Assembly (NCBI RefSeq): GCF_031453615.1
Contig: NZ_JAVIZT010000001.1
Coordinates: 1,240,001 to 1,304,000, forward strand
Reading direction: 5' to 3'
Source: Microbacterium sp. SORGH_AS_0428
Lineage (GTDB): Bacteria > Actinomycetota > Actinomycetes > Actinomycetales > Microbacteriaceae
DNA: 64,000 nucleotides
Position numbers and translations under genes: made by a program. Below, in pieces: positions 49,875 through 59,786 of this stretch. Numbering within the stretch: position 1 is the stretch's first letter; each line of letters starts with the position of its first letter. The notes under the pieces were generated by a model. It saw nothing but the letters and a program-made list of their open reading frames with translations. It had not been told where the DNA came from and did not search any database.

Positions 49875-51351
49875 GATCGCCTCCTCGCATGAACAGATCA
49901 CGGAGAGTCCGAGGGGACAGGGCGATGAAGGTGACCACTGTCCCCCACAACACCAGTGAGCCCAGCCCTACAAGAACGAGCGCCGCCCACGAGTCGGGCG
50001 CGACCTCACGGCCGACCAAGTAAGCGAAAACTAGTGCCACCATCAGCAGAATCACGCGAACCCAAGGCCAATCACCTCCCCGCACAACTTTGTTTGCTTG
50101 GGCGGGGAAGATCAGAGATGCAACGGATCTTCCGATAAGCAGGCCCAGGAAGATCGACCAGATCGTGCCCATGGCCAGGTACGCGGCACAGGCCAGGATC
50201 ACGCCCGCTGCGGAAGCAAGTGCGCCGACCTGGACCTTCCGACGGATGTTCAAGCCAGTGTCCTGAATCTGCGCGTCCATTCGGATGAGCGCCAGTTGCA
50301 CGAAGGTCAAGGTCATGAGCGCATTCACGTCCGCGCCAAGGAACTGCTCTCTCCCCGCCCAGATACTGACAAAGGCTCCGTTCAGGAGGAGATTCATCCC
50401 TGCTACGAAGCCCACCACTGCGATCGTTAGCTCCCGTGCGCGTCGAGCCGTGCGGGCTGCGAGTCGCCATTCGCCGGCACCAACATGACGACCCAAGGGC
50501 GGCATCATCACGCTCGTCGTGAGTTGACAGATCGCGATGGAGAAGACGACGACGTAGGAGGTGAAGCTGTACGACGCGGCGGCTACCACGCCAACGAGGA
50601 TGCCAACGAGCAGGAGCTCGGTGGCTAAGGTCGCGCGATCCACAAGCGACCACGCCAACACCCAGCCGCTGAACCTCGAAAGCTCCCGAACATCCTGCCT
50701 CGATGCTCGCGCCACGCCCCACCACGGAATCTTGCGGCGGGCAACCCAGAGTGTTACGGCACCGTTCAACCCCGTTCCCGCCAGCATGACGAACCCCAGT
50801 GCAACAATTCCGGCGCCGCTCAGCGCTGCCGCCAGCATCGCGAGATTCGACGCGGTCAGAACAACAGTTGTCACGCTCATTGAGCGATATCCCTGATTTG
50901 TCCCGATCAGTGCCGCATCGGGAAGCGCGACAACGCTCGCGAGTACGACATTCAACCCGAGCACTCCAGCCGTCACATAGGCGGGACCAACTTGCTCCTG
51001 TGGTACGTCGTTGAGAAGTAGGGGCGTCATGACGACGAGAACGGCCGATACACCAATGAGAACTGGGGACCAGCGAGCCAGCACTATGAGCGAGGCACCA
51101 ACGTCGCGCCTCTTGCGCTCGACGTCGGGGTCCTTGGCTCTGAAGGCGATCACCCACTTAAGAGCCTGCATCGCGCCGCCGTTAGCCGCCCCACCAACAT
51201 CGAACGCGCGCTGCAGGCTCTTCCATGTCCCAAAGTTCGCGGCCCCGAGAGAGCTGAGAAGGACCGGATTAATCAGAATGCCCAGAACGGCGAGTACGAC
51301 CGTGTTGGCGTAGTAAGCGAGCGCGTTCCGGCGCGTGTCACTCAATGCCAT
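49858..51351 (-). CDS. Wzx-type polysaccharide flippase
   Basis: 497 residues with about 12-14 membrane helices and the MATE/MVF-type opening (NALAYYANTVVLAVLGILINPVLLSSLG in two helical pieces, then ANFGTWKSLQ). LNIRRKVQVGALASAAGVIL and GRSVASLIFPAQANKVVRGG are near the C-terminus. Flippases of this kind move lipid-linked repeat units across the membrane for Wzy. The next 280 bp (51352-51631) to gmd carry a short run that reads VVIIDTLAKAPLETTAA in one frame but no gene. Confidence 0.85.
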   Translation of the reverse strand: MALSDTRRNALAYYANTVVLAVLGILINPVLLSSLGAANFGTWKSLQRAFDVGGAANGGAMQALKWVIAFRAKDPDVERKRRDVGASLIVLARWSPVLIGVSAVLVVMTPLLLNDVPQEQVGPAYVTAGVLGLNVVLASVVALPDAALIGTNQGYRSMSVTTVVLTASNLAMLAAALSGAGIVALGFVMLAGTGLNGAVTLWVARRKIPWWGVARASRQDVRELSRFSGWVLAWSLVDRATLATELLLVGILVGVVAAASYSFTSYVVVFSIAICQLTTSVMMPPLGRHVGAGEWRLAARTARRARELTIAVVGFVAGMNLLLNGAFVSIWAGREQFLGADVNALMTLTFVQLALIRMDAQIQDTGLNIRRKVQVGALASAAGVILACAAYLAMGTIWSIFLGLLIGRSVASLIFPAQANKVVRGGDWPWVRVILLMVALVFAYLVGREVAPDSWAALVLVGLGSLVLWGTVVTFIALSPRTLRDLFMRGGDHGKGD

Positions 51352-51631
51352 TTACCCCACCTAACACCCTGGACGAGCTTGAAATGTCAGGCGGCGTCGT
51401 CACGCCGAAGCGCTCAGATCCACCTCGACGTGTAGTCAAGGTATCGCAGCGATGTGGTCATCATCGACACCCTGGCGAAAGCCCCGCTGGAGACCACTGC
51501 GGCGGCTTCGCGCAACAGAGCCACCTGTCCCGTCGCGCGGCAGCGATTGACATTTCCGCGCAACATGCCGTCACCGTTGGTCCGCTAAGGTGACGGATCA
51601 ACGTCCATGCCCCGCAACACAGGAGCACCAA

Positions 51632-52660
51632 TTGACCAAGCGCGCCCTCATCACTGGCATCACCGGTCAGGATGGTTCGTACCTCGCCGAGCTCCTGCTC
51701 TCCAAGGGCTACGAGGTCCACGGAATCATCCGCCGTGCGTCGACCTTCAACACGCACCGGATCGACCACCTGTACACCGATCCCCACAACCCTGAAACGC
51801 GCCTCTTCCTGCACTACGGCGACCTCTCCGACGGGTCCCGGCTCGTGACTCTTCTCGCCGAGATCCAACCCGACGAGGTCTACAACCTGGCCGCTCAGTC
51901 TCACGTTCGGGTGTCGTTCGACGAGCCCGAGCACACCGCCGACACCACCGGCACCGGCACCATCCGCCTGCTCGAAGCGGTGCGCCTGTCGGGTATTTCT
52001 ACGCGGTTCTACCAGGCCTCGACCTCGGAGCTCTACGGCGCGACTCCACCCCCTCAGTCCGAGACGACGCCGTTCTACCCGCGCTCGCCGTACGCCGCAG
52101 CGAAGCTCTACAGCTTCTGGATCACGAAGAACTACCGCGAGGCGTACGACATGTTCGCCGTGAACGGCATCCTCTTCAACCACGAGTCACCTCGACGAGG
52201 CGAGACGTTCGTCACGCGCAAGATCACTCGCGCAGTCGCCCGCATCAAGGCGGGTGTGCAGAAGGACATCTACCTCGGCAACCTCGACTCGATCCGCGAC
52301 TGGGGCTACGCCGCCGAGTACGTCGAGGGCATGTGGCGCATCCTGCAGGCCGACGAGCCCGAGGACTTCGTGCTGGCGACCGGTGTCGGCTACACGATCA
52401 GGGACTTCCTGGAGACGGCCTTCGGTCGCGTCGGGCTCGACTGGCAGGAGTTCGTGAAGTTCGACGAGCGGTACCTGCGCCCCACCGAGGTCGACGCGCT
52501 GATCGGCGACCCGGCGAAGGCAGCGGACAAGCTCGGATGGGTTCCCACGATCGATGGGAAGGAACTGGCCAAGCTGATGGTTGATGCCGACGTGGAAGCA
52601 CTGGAGCAGGGCTCGGATTGGATCGACACCGTGAAGCTGGCTTCGTGGGGCACGAAGTGA
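51632..52660 (+). CDS. gmd: GDP-mannose 4,6-dehydratase
   Basis: 342 residues from TTG 51632 with AGGAG upstream; the frame has no better start. [10 protein letters not shown] (9-18) is the exact gmd NADP motif, [15 protein letters not shown] the family cofactor loop, STSELYG and YAAAK (Tyr 154, Lys 158) the catalytic residues, and [20 protein letters not shown] the GDP-mannose-specific region. It converts GDP-D-mannose to GDP-4-keto-6-deoxymannose for the next gene. Host-like codon use returns here. Confidence 0.97.
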   Translation: MTKRALITGITGQDGSYLAELLLSKGYEVHGIIRRASTFNTHRIDHLYTDPHNPETRLFLHYGDLSDGSRLVTLLAEIQPDEVYNLAAQSHVRVSFDEPEHTADTTGTGTIRLLEAVRLSGISTRFYQASTSELYGATPPPQSETTPFYPRSPYAAAKLYSFWITKNYREAYDMFAVNGILFNHESPRRGETFVTRKITRAVARIKAGVQKDIYLGNLDSIRDWGYAAEYVEGMWRILQADEPEDFVLATGVGYTIRDFLETAFGRVGLDWQEFVKFDERYLRPTEVDALIGDPAKAADKLGWVPTIDGKELAKLMVDADVEALEQGSDWIDTVKLASWGTK

Positions 52661-53640
52661 CGACTGCCGTCGATGGCGTGCAGTACACGCCCGGCGAGCT
52701 CGACCGTGACGCGACGTTCTACGTTGCAGGCCACCGGGGGCTCGTGGGCTCCGCGATCTGGCGCAAGCTGGAAGCATCGGGCTTCGAGAACATCGTGGGC
52801 CAGACGTCGGCTGAACTCGATCTGAAGAACCGCGACGCGGTCTTCGAGTACATGGGCAAGACGAAGCCGAAATACGTCGCCCTGGCGGCGGCGAAGGTCG
52901 GCGGCATCATGGCTAACTCGACCTATCCCGTCGACTTCCTCAGCGACAACATGCGCATCCAGGTGAACGTCCTGGATGCGGCGCTGGCTAACGATGTCGA
53001 GCGGGTCCTGTTCCTCGGGTCGTCGTGCATCTACCCGAAGTTCGCCGAGCAGCCGATCCGGGAGGACTCGCTGCTCACCGGTCACCTCGAGCCCACGAAC
53101 GATGCGTACGCGATCGCGAAGATCGCCGGCATCCTCCAGACCCAGGCGGTGCGTCGCCAGTACGGCCTGCCGTGGATCAGCGCGATGCCGACCAACCTCT
53201 ACGGACCGAACGACAACTTCTCCCCCAAGGGTTCGCACGTGCTGCCCGCACTGATCCGCCGGTATGACGAGGCGGCGAAGGCGGGGGCGTCCTCGGTGAC
53301 CAACTGGGGAACGGGTACGCCCCGGCGCGAGTTCCTGCACGCCGATGACATGGCAGACGCGGTCCTGCACCTGATGGAGCACTACGACGGCCCCGACCAG
53401 GTCAACGTGGGCACCGGCTCCGACGTCACGATCCGCGAGATCGCTGAAACCATCGCGACGGTCACCGGGTTCTCGGGTGGGACTGAATGGGACACGACGA
53501 AGCCGGATGGCACGCCGCAGAAGCTCCTCGACGTCTCGAAGCTCGCAGAAGCAGGATGGACCGCGAAGATCGGGCTCGAGGAAGGCATGGAGCGTACCGT
53601 CGCCTGGTACCGCGACCACGTTGACTCCATCCGGGAGTAG
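52657..53640 (+). CDS. fcl: GDP-L-fucose synthase
   Basis: 327 residues from GTG 52657, overlapping the gmd stop (GTGA). [15 protein letters not shown] is the family NADP-binding motif, [14 protein letters not shown] and YAIAK (Tyr 151, Lys 155) the catalytic residues, and [20 protein letters not shown] the substrate loop. It epimerises and reduces the gmd product to GDP-L-fucose. It carries about 15 extra N-terminal residues relative to usual members. The coupled pair strongly predicts fucose in the polysaccharide. Confidence 0.97.
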   Translation: MTTAVDGVQYTPGELDRDATFYVAGHRGLVGSAIWRKLEASGFENIVGQTSAELDLKNRDAVFEYMGKTKPKYVALAAAKVGGIMANSTYPVDFLSDNMRIQVNVLDAALANDVERVLFLGSSCIYPKFAEQPIREDSLLTGHLEPTNDAYAIAKIAGILQTQAVRRQYGLPWISAMPTNLYGPNDNFSPKGSHVLPALIRRYDEAAKAGASSVTNWGTGTPRREFLHADDMADAVLHLMEHYDGPDQVNVGTGSDVTIREIAETIATVTGFSGGTEWDTTKPDGTPQKLLDVSKLAEAGWTAKIGLEEGMERTVAWYRDHVDSIRE

Positions 53641-53643
53641 CCG

Positions 53644-53925
53644 GTGTTCCGACACATCGTGCTGTTCCGCGTCTATGAGGACGTCGCAGACGAGCGAGTG
53701 ACCGAAGCGATCGACGCGCTTCGGTCACTCTCGGTCTTGCCGGGTGTCACGCATTGGCGCGTCGAGGTATCGCTCGATGCGCGCAAAGGGCGGGTGATCG
53801 TAGAAGATGCGACGTTCGCGGATCGCAGCGCTTTCGACGATTTCCGCATCCACCCCGAACACGTGCGAGTGGCCGAGCAGCTGTCGCGGATCGCCGATTG
53901 GTGGAACGGCGACTACATCGCCTGA
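53644..53925 (+). CDS. Dabb-family (stress-responsive alpha/beta barrel) protein
   Basis: 93 residues from GTG 53644, three bases after fcl. FRHIVLFRVYEDVADERVTE and LPGVTHWRVEVSLD are Dabb-type, and FDDFRIHPEHVRVAEQL has the family His-Pro-x-His element. Dabb proteins are dimeric ferredoxin-like barrels with varied roles. In this place, behind the GDP-fucose genes, a sugar mutarotase-like or enzyme-accessory role is possible but only inferred. Confidence 0.8.
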   Translation: MFRHIVLFRVYEDVADERVTEAIDALRSLSVLPGVTHWRVEVSLDARKGRVIVEDATFADRSAFDDFRIHPEHVRVAEQLSRIADWWNGDYIA

Positions 53926-54413
53926 CCGGTGATGACTCCCATCCGCTGAAAGAGCTCGGCGCAGCCCGGCCACAACGGCGATGGGAGCGCGCTGACGGGA
54001 AAGTACTCAAATCTGAGCGCCTCGTTCGCCGGGCGAGTTCCCGTGGGAAGCTCCACGACGAACGACAGACCGATCGCCTGTTTGCGGGGGTCGTCACCGA
54101 ACGCGGTGCCGTCGACCGGCGCGAGCTCGGTGGGGAACCACTCGTATACGTAGGCCGGCTGGGGGTTGAGCGGAAGCTCCGGCGTCACCCCCACCGTCTC
54201 TCTCGCGTGGCGACGGATGGCATCTGCGATCGTCTCTCCGCGGTGGATACGCCCGCCGAGATGGCACCAGACCTGCCCGTGGGGCGAGTCACGGAGAATG
54301 AGTCCGATCTCGCGCGGTCCGTCAGCGTTCGCACGCATGGGAACGAAGTCGACGCACGCGACCGGGACAGACTGCTCGATGCGGTCGTAAAGCTCTCTCG
54401 GGAGGAAAGTCAT
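53913..54413 (-). CDS. NUDIX hydrolase, GDP-mannose mannosyl hydrolase-like
   Basis: 166 residues; its end overlaps the convergent Dabb gene by 13 bp. The NUDIX region reads CHLGGRIHRGETIADAIRRH and ARETVGV: the GGR(x)5-ET start is kept, but the Arg-Glu-x-x-Glu-Glu core is altered, which is also known for GDP-mannose mannosyl hydrolases (Gmm). FLPRELYDRIEQSVPVACVD matches the Gmm N-terminus. Position beside gmd/fcl supports control of GDP-mannose or GDP-fucose pools, as in enteric colanic acid clusters. Confidence 0.85.
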   Translation of the reverse strand: MTFLPRELYDRIEQSVPVACVDFVPMRANADGPREIGLILRDSPHGQVWCHLGGRIHRGETIADAIRRHARETVGVTPELPLNPQPAYVYEWFPTELAPVDGTAFGDDPRKQAIGLSFVVELPTGTRPANEALRFEYFPVSALPSPLWPGCAELFQRMGVITGQAM

Positions 54414-54527
54414 CGTTCGCCCTTCGTAACAGGCCGTATACGTGTATCTGGTAGACAGATTGGGCGCTCGAGCTCAGGATGATTCGTCCTCACGACGGCT
54501 CCGCGCGCCAAATCTACGGGGAGATTC

Positions 54528-55838
54528 ATGAAGCTTTCGGTCATCGGTTGCGGGTACCTCGGCGCCGTTCACGCGGCAGCAATGGCATCCATCGGCCATG
54601 AAGTGGTCGGCATTGACGTGGATCAGCGCAAGATCGACGCGTTGTCGAAGGGCGAGGCGCCGTTCTTCGAGCCCGGTCTTCAGGAGATCCTCACCGAGGG
54701 GATCACGTCCGGAAACCTGAGCTTCACGACGGACATGGCCGCCGCGCAGGGGGCGAAGGTTCACTTCGTCGGCGTGGGCACCCCCCAGCAGAAGGACGGC
54801 TACGCAGCCGACCTCACCTACGTGAACGCAGCGATCGACGGCCTACTCCCCTACCTTTCCGAGGGAGACATCGTCGCGGGCAAGTCCACCGTCCCGGTGG
54901 GCACCGCTGCTCTGCTCGCAGAACGCGTGGATCCCACCGGGGCAACCCTTGTTTGGAATCCAGAGTTCTTGCGCGAGGGCTGGGCGGTCAAGGACACGAT
55001 CGACCCAGACAGGTTGGTGGCGGGTGTCCCCGAAGGCCCCACCGGCGAGCGCGCCGCTGGAGTCCTTCGCGAGGTGTACCACCCGGCCATCGCAAAGGGC
55101 ACCCCCTTCCTCGTCATGGACCGCGCGACGTCTGAACTTGTAAAGGTATCGGCCAATGCGTTCCTCGCGACCAAGATCAGCTTCATTAACGCCATGGCGG
55201 AGATCGCGGAGGTGACCGGCGCGGATGTGACCAAGCTGTCCGAGGCGATCGGGTACGACGAGCGAATCGGCCGTCAGTTCTTGAAGTCGGGAATCGGTTT
55301 CGGCGGCGGTTGCCTCCCGAAAGACATCCGTGCGTTTAGCGCCAGAGCAGAGGAGCTAGGGAGGGGCGAGTCGGTGGCGTTCCTCCGGCAGGTTGACGAG
55401 ATCAACCTCCGCCGCCGTGAGCGCGCTGTGCAATTGGTAGTTGAAGGTCTCGGCGGAAGCGCCTTCAAGAAGAACGTGACCGTTCTAGGGGCAGCGTTCA
55501 AACCGCACTCGGACGACATCCGCGACTCCCCCGCCCTCGACGTAGCCGTTCGACTACACGGTCTCGGCGCGTGGGTGACCGTCACCGACCCCGCAGCCCT
55601 GGACAACGCCCGTCGCGTACACCCACAGCTCAACTACGTTGAGGAGCGGGATGAGGCGCTCCGTGGTGCGGACGCCGTGATCGTCGTGACCGAATGGGAC
55701 GACTATCGAAGGGAGCTTGATCCCTCGCACGCTGGCACCCTTGTAGCGGGCAAGGTCATCGTCGACGGGCGCAACACTCTGGATGCAGGAGCCTGGCGTG
55801 CCGCCGGCTGGACGTATCTTGGGATGGGCCGGCCGTGA
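54528..55838 (+). CDS. ugd: UDP-glucose 6-dehydrogenase
   Basis: 436 residues; GGGGAGA precedes the ATG. SVIGCGYLGAVHAAAMASIG (4-23) is the NAD motif, EFLREGWAVKD the family substrate loop, and the catalytic Cys 262 is in GFGGGCLPKDIRAF. The C-terminal UDP-binding domain has VTVLGAAFKPHSDDIRDSPA. It oxidises UDP-glucose to UDP-glucuronate, the substrate of the 42444-43466 epimerase. It forms its own transcription unit. Confidence 0.96.
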   Translation: MKLSVIGCGYLGAVHAAAMASIGHEVVGIDVDQRKIDALSKGEAPFFEPGLQEILTEGITSGNLSFTTDMAAAQGAKVHFVGVGTPQQKDGYAADLTYVNAAIDGLLPYLSEGDIVAGKSTVPVGTAALLAERVDPTGATLVWNPEFLREGWAVKDTIDPDRLVAGVPEGPTGERAAGVLREVYHPAIAKGTPFLVMDRATSELVKVSANAFLATKISFINAMAEIAEVTGADVTKLSEAIGYDERIGRQFLKSGIGFGGGCLPKDIRAFSARAEELGRGESVAFLRQVDEINLRRRERAVQLVVEGLGGSAFKKNVTVLGAAFKPHSDDIRDSPALDVAVRLHGLGAWVTVTDPAALDNARRVHPQLNYVEERDEALRGADAVIVVTEWDDYRRELDPSHAGTLVAGKVIVDGRNTLDAGAWRAAGWTYLGMGRP

Positions 55839-55952
55839 ACGGGCCGCGCCATCTCACTCTCTCGCCGCCGCATCGCTACACTGACGCGGCTACGGGGGAC
55901 GCCCGCGGTGCAACATTGGCGCCCCTCTTGAGCAACGTCTGAGGAGTAGATC

Positions 55953-58079
55953 ATGCCTTCCGGAGCCGCCGTTGGTCAGATCGCGCCGGAAGGTGCAAAG
56001 AAAAGGACCTTTCGACCGGACATTCAAGGCCTTAGAGCCGTCGCGGTCATAGTCGTCATCCTCGATCACTTGATCGGTTGGCCACCGGGGGGCTTTGTTG
56101 GCGTCGATGTTTTCTTTGTAATCTCTGGCTTCCTTATCACGGGGCTGTTGCTGCGCGAACATGCGCGCACTGGCAGCATCTCGTTTACTGGGTTTTATTT
56201 GAGACGAGCAAAGAGGATCCTGCCGGCGGCCATTCTCGTGGTGGCATTTTCAGTCGTCGCCGGATATCTGCTTTTCAATCGTGCGCGCGCGGAACAAACT
56301 GCGTTGGACGGAATCTGGTCCACGTTCTTTGCAGCCAACTGGCGCTTCGCTTCCCTAGGGACCGACTACTTCAACGCCGACTCAGGAATATCCCCTCTGC
56401 AGCATTTCTGGTCTCTCGCGGTCGAAGAACAGTTTTATTTCATCTGGCCCTGGCTCATGCTTGCGATCTTCTCCTTGCTTTCACTACGCAGTACGCAAAA
56501 TTCCCGGACTGCACACCGAGTCATTGGCTTGACCATGTTCGCTATCGTGTTGGCGTCGTTTGTGTGGGCGCTCCACGAGACTCAGACCAACCCCAACCTC
56601 GCATACTTCTCGACCTTCTCTCGTGCGTGGGAGCTCGGAGTGGGAGCATTGATCGCAGTGGCTGCGGGAAGGTTCGAACGGATCCCGTTAGCGGTTCGTA
56701 CGGCGCTTGGTTGGATCGGCCTGAGCGGCATTGCAGCTGCGCTGTTCGTGATTCATAGCGACACAGGCGGGTTCCCGGCTCCCTGGGCAATGCTTCCAGT
56801 CTTGTCCACGGCATGCGTCATCATCGCGGGCACGGGCGGTGAACAACGCTATCTGTGGCCGCTGATGAACCCGGTAAGCTCTTGGATCGGGGATGTTTCG
56901 TACTCGCTCTACATCTGGCACTTCCCGCTCATTGTTTTCGGCATAGCACTTTTTGGGGGAGAGCCTGCCGTTCTGGCGGGCATCTTCGTAGCCACTTTCG
57001 TCATCTCTTGGGTTTCTTACACACTCGTCGAGGATCCTCTTCGTCGGTCTCGCTGGTACGGCATGCCGGCGGTGCGGCGGCCCCGCAGGTCGAAGCGCCT
57101 GTTCCCTGATGGCTTGTGGCGTGGCCGGGACGTGATTGTTGGCGTGGTAGCGCTGGGGCTCGCGGTTGCGGGCTTGAGCACCGCGGCGATCACGGAACGC
57201 ACGGTGTCGCCCCCGAACGGCGCGTACACCCCGCCTGTGACAGGGGCCCAGATGACGCCCACCCCAACCGACACGACCTCGTCTACGCCAGAGCTCGATG
57301 CGCTTCAGGCAGATCTCGCGGCGTCGCTGACTCAGACCCGGTGGCCGGACGATCTAACTCCCACCATGGACGATGCGATACGAGAGTCACAAGCGCCGAG
57401 CGACGTGATGCCGTGCGGATCCGAGAACCGAGTCGAAAGCGATTGCGCGTGGGGCGACCCGGCCGCCACGCACACCATCCTGATGGTGGGGAACTCGGTA
57501 AGCATGACTTATGTTGAAGCGGTGCGTACCGCGATCGGCAACGATCGCGGATGGCGGGTCGTTGCGTGGGGAATGTTCGGCTGCCCATTCACGGACTGGA
57601 ACGTCGACAATATCAACGACCTCGACGTGGTACCGGAAGGATGCGCCCAGCGACACGACCAGGCTGTCGATGCCATCAACAGCGTAAATCCAGACCTCGT
57701 ACTCGTTTCGGGAATCGGAAGCAGGGAGGGAACGGCATCGCAGTTGCAGAAGATCACCGCGCAAAGTCAGGTGATGTTCATGATTGGGCCGCCGACTGAC
57801 AAAAACCCGAAGGAGTGCTTCACACCGACAAGCTCGCCTGCAGACTGCGTCAGCTCTCTCCCGACCGACTGGGGAGGACGGGAAGCTGCGTTGTCGACCT
57901 TCGGGGAGCGCATCGATACGCGACCGTGGTTCTGTCACGATGCGCAGTGCCCACCATTCGCCGGAACAGTGCCGATGAAGATGGACAGAGCTCACATGAC
58001 GGCGGAGTACGCTCAGCGAATTGCCCCGGTGATTCGTGAGTATTTCGCAACATCCGTTCCCAACTTCCCGGGTGCGTAG
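55953..58079 (+). CDS. OafA/YrhL-type acyltransferase with SGNH domain
   Basis: 708 residues; GAGGAG precedes the ATG and a TACACT -10 lies near 55876. Residues about 18-400 form the acyltransferase-3 membrane domain (RPDIQGLRAVAVIVVILDHL, FFVISGFLITGLLLREHART, FYLRRAKRILPA, HFWSLAVEEQFYFIWPW with the active His). The C-terminal extracellular SGNH hydrolase domain (about 480-700) has ILMVGNSVSMTYVEAVRTA, with Gly-Asn-Ser instead of the usual Gly-Asp-Ser, and the His block DRAHMTAEYAQRI. Such proteins O-acetylate surface polysaccharide. AT-richer codons again set it apart from its neighbours. Confidence 0.92.
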   Translation: MPSGAAVGQIAPEGAKKRTFRPDIQGLRAVAVIVVILDHLIGWPPGGFVGVDVFFVISGFLITGLLLREHARTGSISFTGFYLRRAKRILPAAILVVAFSVVAGYLLFNRARAEQTALDGIWSTFFAANWRFASLGTDYFNADSGISPLQHFWSLAVEEQFYFIWPWLMLAIFSLLSLRSTQNSRTAHRVIGLTMFAIVLASFVWALHETQTNPNLAYFSTFSRAWELGVGALIAVAAGRFERIPLAVRTALGWIGLSGIAAALFVIHSDTGGFPAPWAMLPVLSTACVIIAGTGGEQRYLWPLMNPVSSWIGDVSYSLYIWHFPLIVFGIALFGGEPAVLAGIFVATFVISWVSYTLVEDPLRRSRWYGMPAVRRPRRSKRLFPDGLWRGRDVIVGVVALGLAVAGLSTAAITERTVSPPNGAYTPPVTGAQMTPTPTDTTSSTPELDALQADLAASLTQTRWPDDLTPTMDDAIRESQAPSDVMPCGSENRVESDCAWGDPAATHTILMVGNSVSMTYVEAVRTAIGNDRGWRVVAWGMFGCPFTDWNVDNINDLDVVPEGCAQRHDQAVDAINSVNPDLVLVSGIGSREGTASQLQKITAQSQVMFMIGPPTDKNPKECFTPTSSPADCVSSLPTDWGGREAALSTFGERIDTRPWFCHDAQCPPFAGTVPMKMDRAHMTAEYAQRIAPVIREYFATSVPNFPGA

Positions 58080-58102
58080 AACACAGGTCTGGGCCATCCC
58101 AA

Positions 58103-58687
58103 ATGAACACCGCGAGTGTTAACGCGCCTCGGCGGCAGCTTCGTCGGCTCTCGTGGGCTTTGGCGATTGGACTAATTGCACTTACTCTCTGCGGGGTTCG
58201 CCTCTATGTGCTCCCACCCCCGGGGGACCCTTCAGGGGCTGACTTGGTGTATGTAATCGGTCCTCCGACTGGCAGCCGCATCAACGCAGCAAAGCAAATC
58301 CTGGACTCAGGCCAAGTGGGTTTGGGACTGATCTCCGTGGCCGGGAACTCAACACGGACAACCATTCCACAATCATCGTCGCTACCGATCTGTAAGGACG
58401 CTCGCGTCGTCTGTGGCTCACCCGGAATCCTCACGACGAAGGGTGAAGCACTCATGCTGGATCAGTACGCGCGAACGCATGATGTTCACAAGGTCATCGT
58501 GATTACCTTCACGCCGCACGTCGAACGGACGCGGTACATCTTCGCGCGGTGCGCTCCCGACATCGATGTCCAAGTTATCGGCGTTGATGAACACCTCAGC
58601 ATCGGCGAGTGGGTCTACCAGTTCGCGTACCAGACGACGGCGTTCGTCAAGGCAGCGGCCACTCCCTGCGCGAGCGACGACGAGTGA
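58103..58687 (+). CDS. YdcF/SanA-like (DUF218) membrane-anchored protein
   Basis: 194 residues with an N-terminal helix (about 17-38). The core ADLVYVIGPPTGSRINAAKQ, VAGNSTRTT, CGSPGILTTKGEALMLDQYA and VHKVIVITFTPHVERTRYIF follow the DUF218 pattern (a Rossmann-like fold with ExxxT and R-T motifs). DUF218 proteins are tied to envelope or polysaccharide handling but their chemistry is not settled. It follows the OafA/SGNH gene by 23 bp and ends the polysaccharide locus. Confidence 0.8.
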   Translation: MNTASVNAPRRQLRRLSWALAIGLIALTLCGVRLYVLPPPGDPSGADLVYVIGPPTGSRINAAKQILDSGQVGLGLISVAGNSTRTTIPQSSSLPICKDARVVCGSPGILTTKGEALMLDQYARTHDVHKVIVITFTPHVERTRYIFARCAPDIDVQVIGVDEHLSIGEWVYQFAYQTTAFVKAAATPCASDDE

Positions 58688-58693
58688 CCGCGC

Positions 58694-59713
58694 CTACGGC
58701 ACGACGAGGTCGACCCTCGACTCGGAGTCGCCGTCGACCACGACCCACGCTTCGGTCGTTCCTTCGGGCAGCGCGGCGGTGACCGAACGGGCGACCGCAT
58801 CCAGGTGATGCTTCGACGTCACCGCGATCTGGAGCCGTGATCCCGACTCCCACACGTACGCGATGCGCTCCAGCTCGGAGGCATCGAGCCGCCCGACGAG
58901 GTCGCGGGCACGGGCCCCGTCCGCCTCGCCGAGTCGGATGATGTCGCTCGCGAACGCGAGCCGCGGCTCGGCCTGCGGCAACAGGCTGGCGGCGCGCTCT
59001 GCAGCTCGCGCGTAGTCGGCTTCCTGCGCCAGCGTCATGACGAGCGCATCGTCGCGCAGCCTCATCCCCGTCAGCGGCACCTCGGCGACGAGGGCGTCCC
59101 ACGCAGCGAGCGCGCCCGCGACCCGCGGTGGCGCATCCCCGACATCCACGACGCGATCCTGGGTGCGGACGAACAGTTCCGAGCGCGCCTCGGGCGGAGC
59201 CGTCGCCGTCAGCTCCGGCAGGCCACGGATCAGCTCGACCGCTGCGCCCACGTCGGCACCGACGAGGGCGATGAACGACTCCGCGATCTCCGCCGACACC
59301 ACGCGCTCGTCGGCGCGGAGAGCGAGCGCCGTTCCCACGGCGGCCGCATCCGTCTCGAGGTGCCCGGTGACGATCAGCTCGACATCGTCCGCGAGCAGCG
59401 ACACCAGCCCCCGCATCCGCTCGCCGTTCTCCCGCGTGTACGAGCTCAGCCGGTCGGCGAGCGCGGAAACTTCATGATCGGCGAGCCCGTCACGCGCCAC
59501 GACCTGCCCGCTCACACCACCGGTGAACGGCTGATTGTCGTGGCTCGTGAGCTCCACCGAGGCGACCGCGGCATCGTCGCCGAACTCCGCCGCGAACGCT
59601 CCCGCCTCGCCGTCTCCCGTGCAACCCGACGCCAGCATCGCCGTGAGCGCGAGCGCCGCCGCGACGGCGAACAACCGCCCACTCGTCGTTGCCGCAGCGC
59701 GCCGTCGCCTCAC
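58694..59713 (-). CDS. Lipoprotein of unknown function
   Basis: 339 residues. Signal peptide with lipobox ASGC (Cys about 31). The mature protein is Ala/Glu/Val-rich, with repeated segments that alternate helix and strand (ELTSHDNQPFTGGVSGQVVA, ELIVTGHLETDAAAVGTALA, LQIAVTSKHHLDAVARSVTA), suggesting several small ferredoxin-like or BON-like modules; I recognise no family. It converges with the YdcF-like gene with a six-base gap. Confidence 0.8.
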   Translation of the reverse strand: MRRRRAAATTSGRLFAVAAALALTAMLASGCTGDGEAGAFAAEFGDDAAVASVELTSHDNQPFTGGVSGQVVARDGLADHEVSALADRLSSYTRENGERMRGLVSLLADDVELIVTGHLETDAAAVGTALALRADERVVSAEIAESFIALVGADVGAAVELIRGLPELTATAPPEARSELFVRTQDRVVDVGDAPPRVAGALAAWDALVAEVPLTGMRLRDDALVMTLAQEADYARAAERAASLLPQAEPRLAFASDIIRLGEADGARARDLVGRLDASELERIAYVWESGSRLQIAVTSKHHLDAVARSVTAALPEGTTEAWVVVDGDSESRVDLVVP

Positions 59714-59786
59714 ACCGACCCACCTTATCCACGACCTTCACACCGGCACCGGACACCCTGCCGACCGCCACCTCCCGGCATCGCAG

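Noticed and set aside
51420..51540. Short gene encoding VVIIDTLAKAPLETTAA
   Set aside because: The frame is short, lacks a start with a ribosome site, and no family is recognisable; at best a relic.
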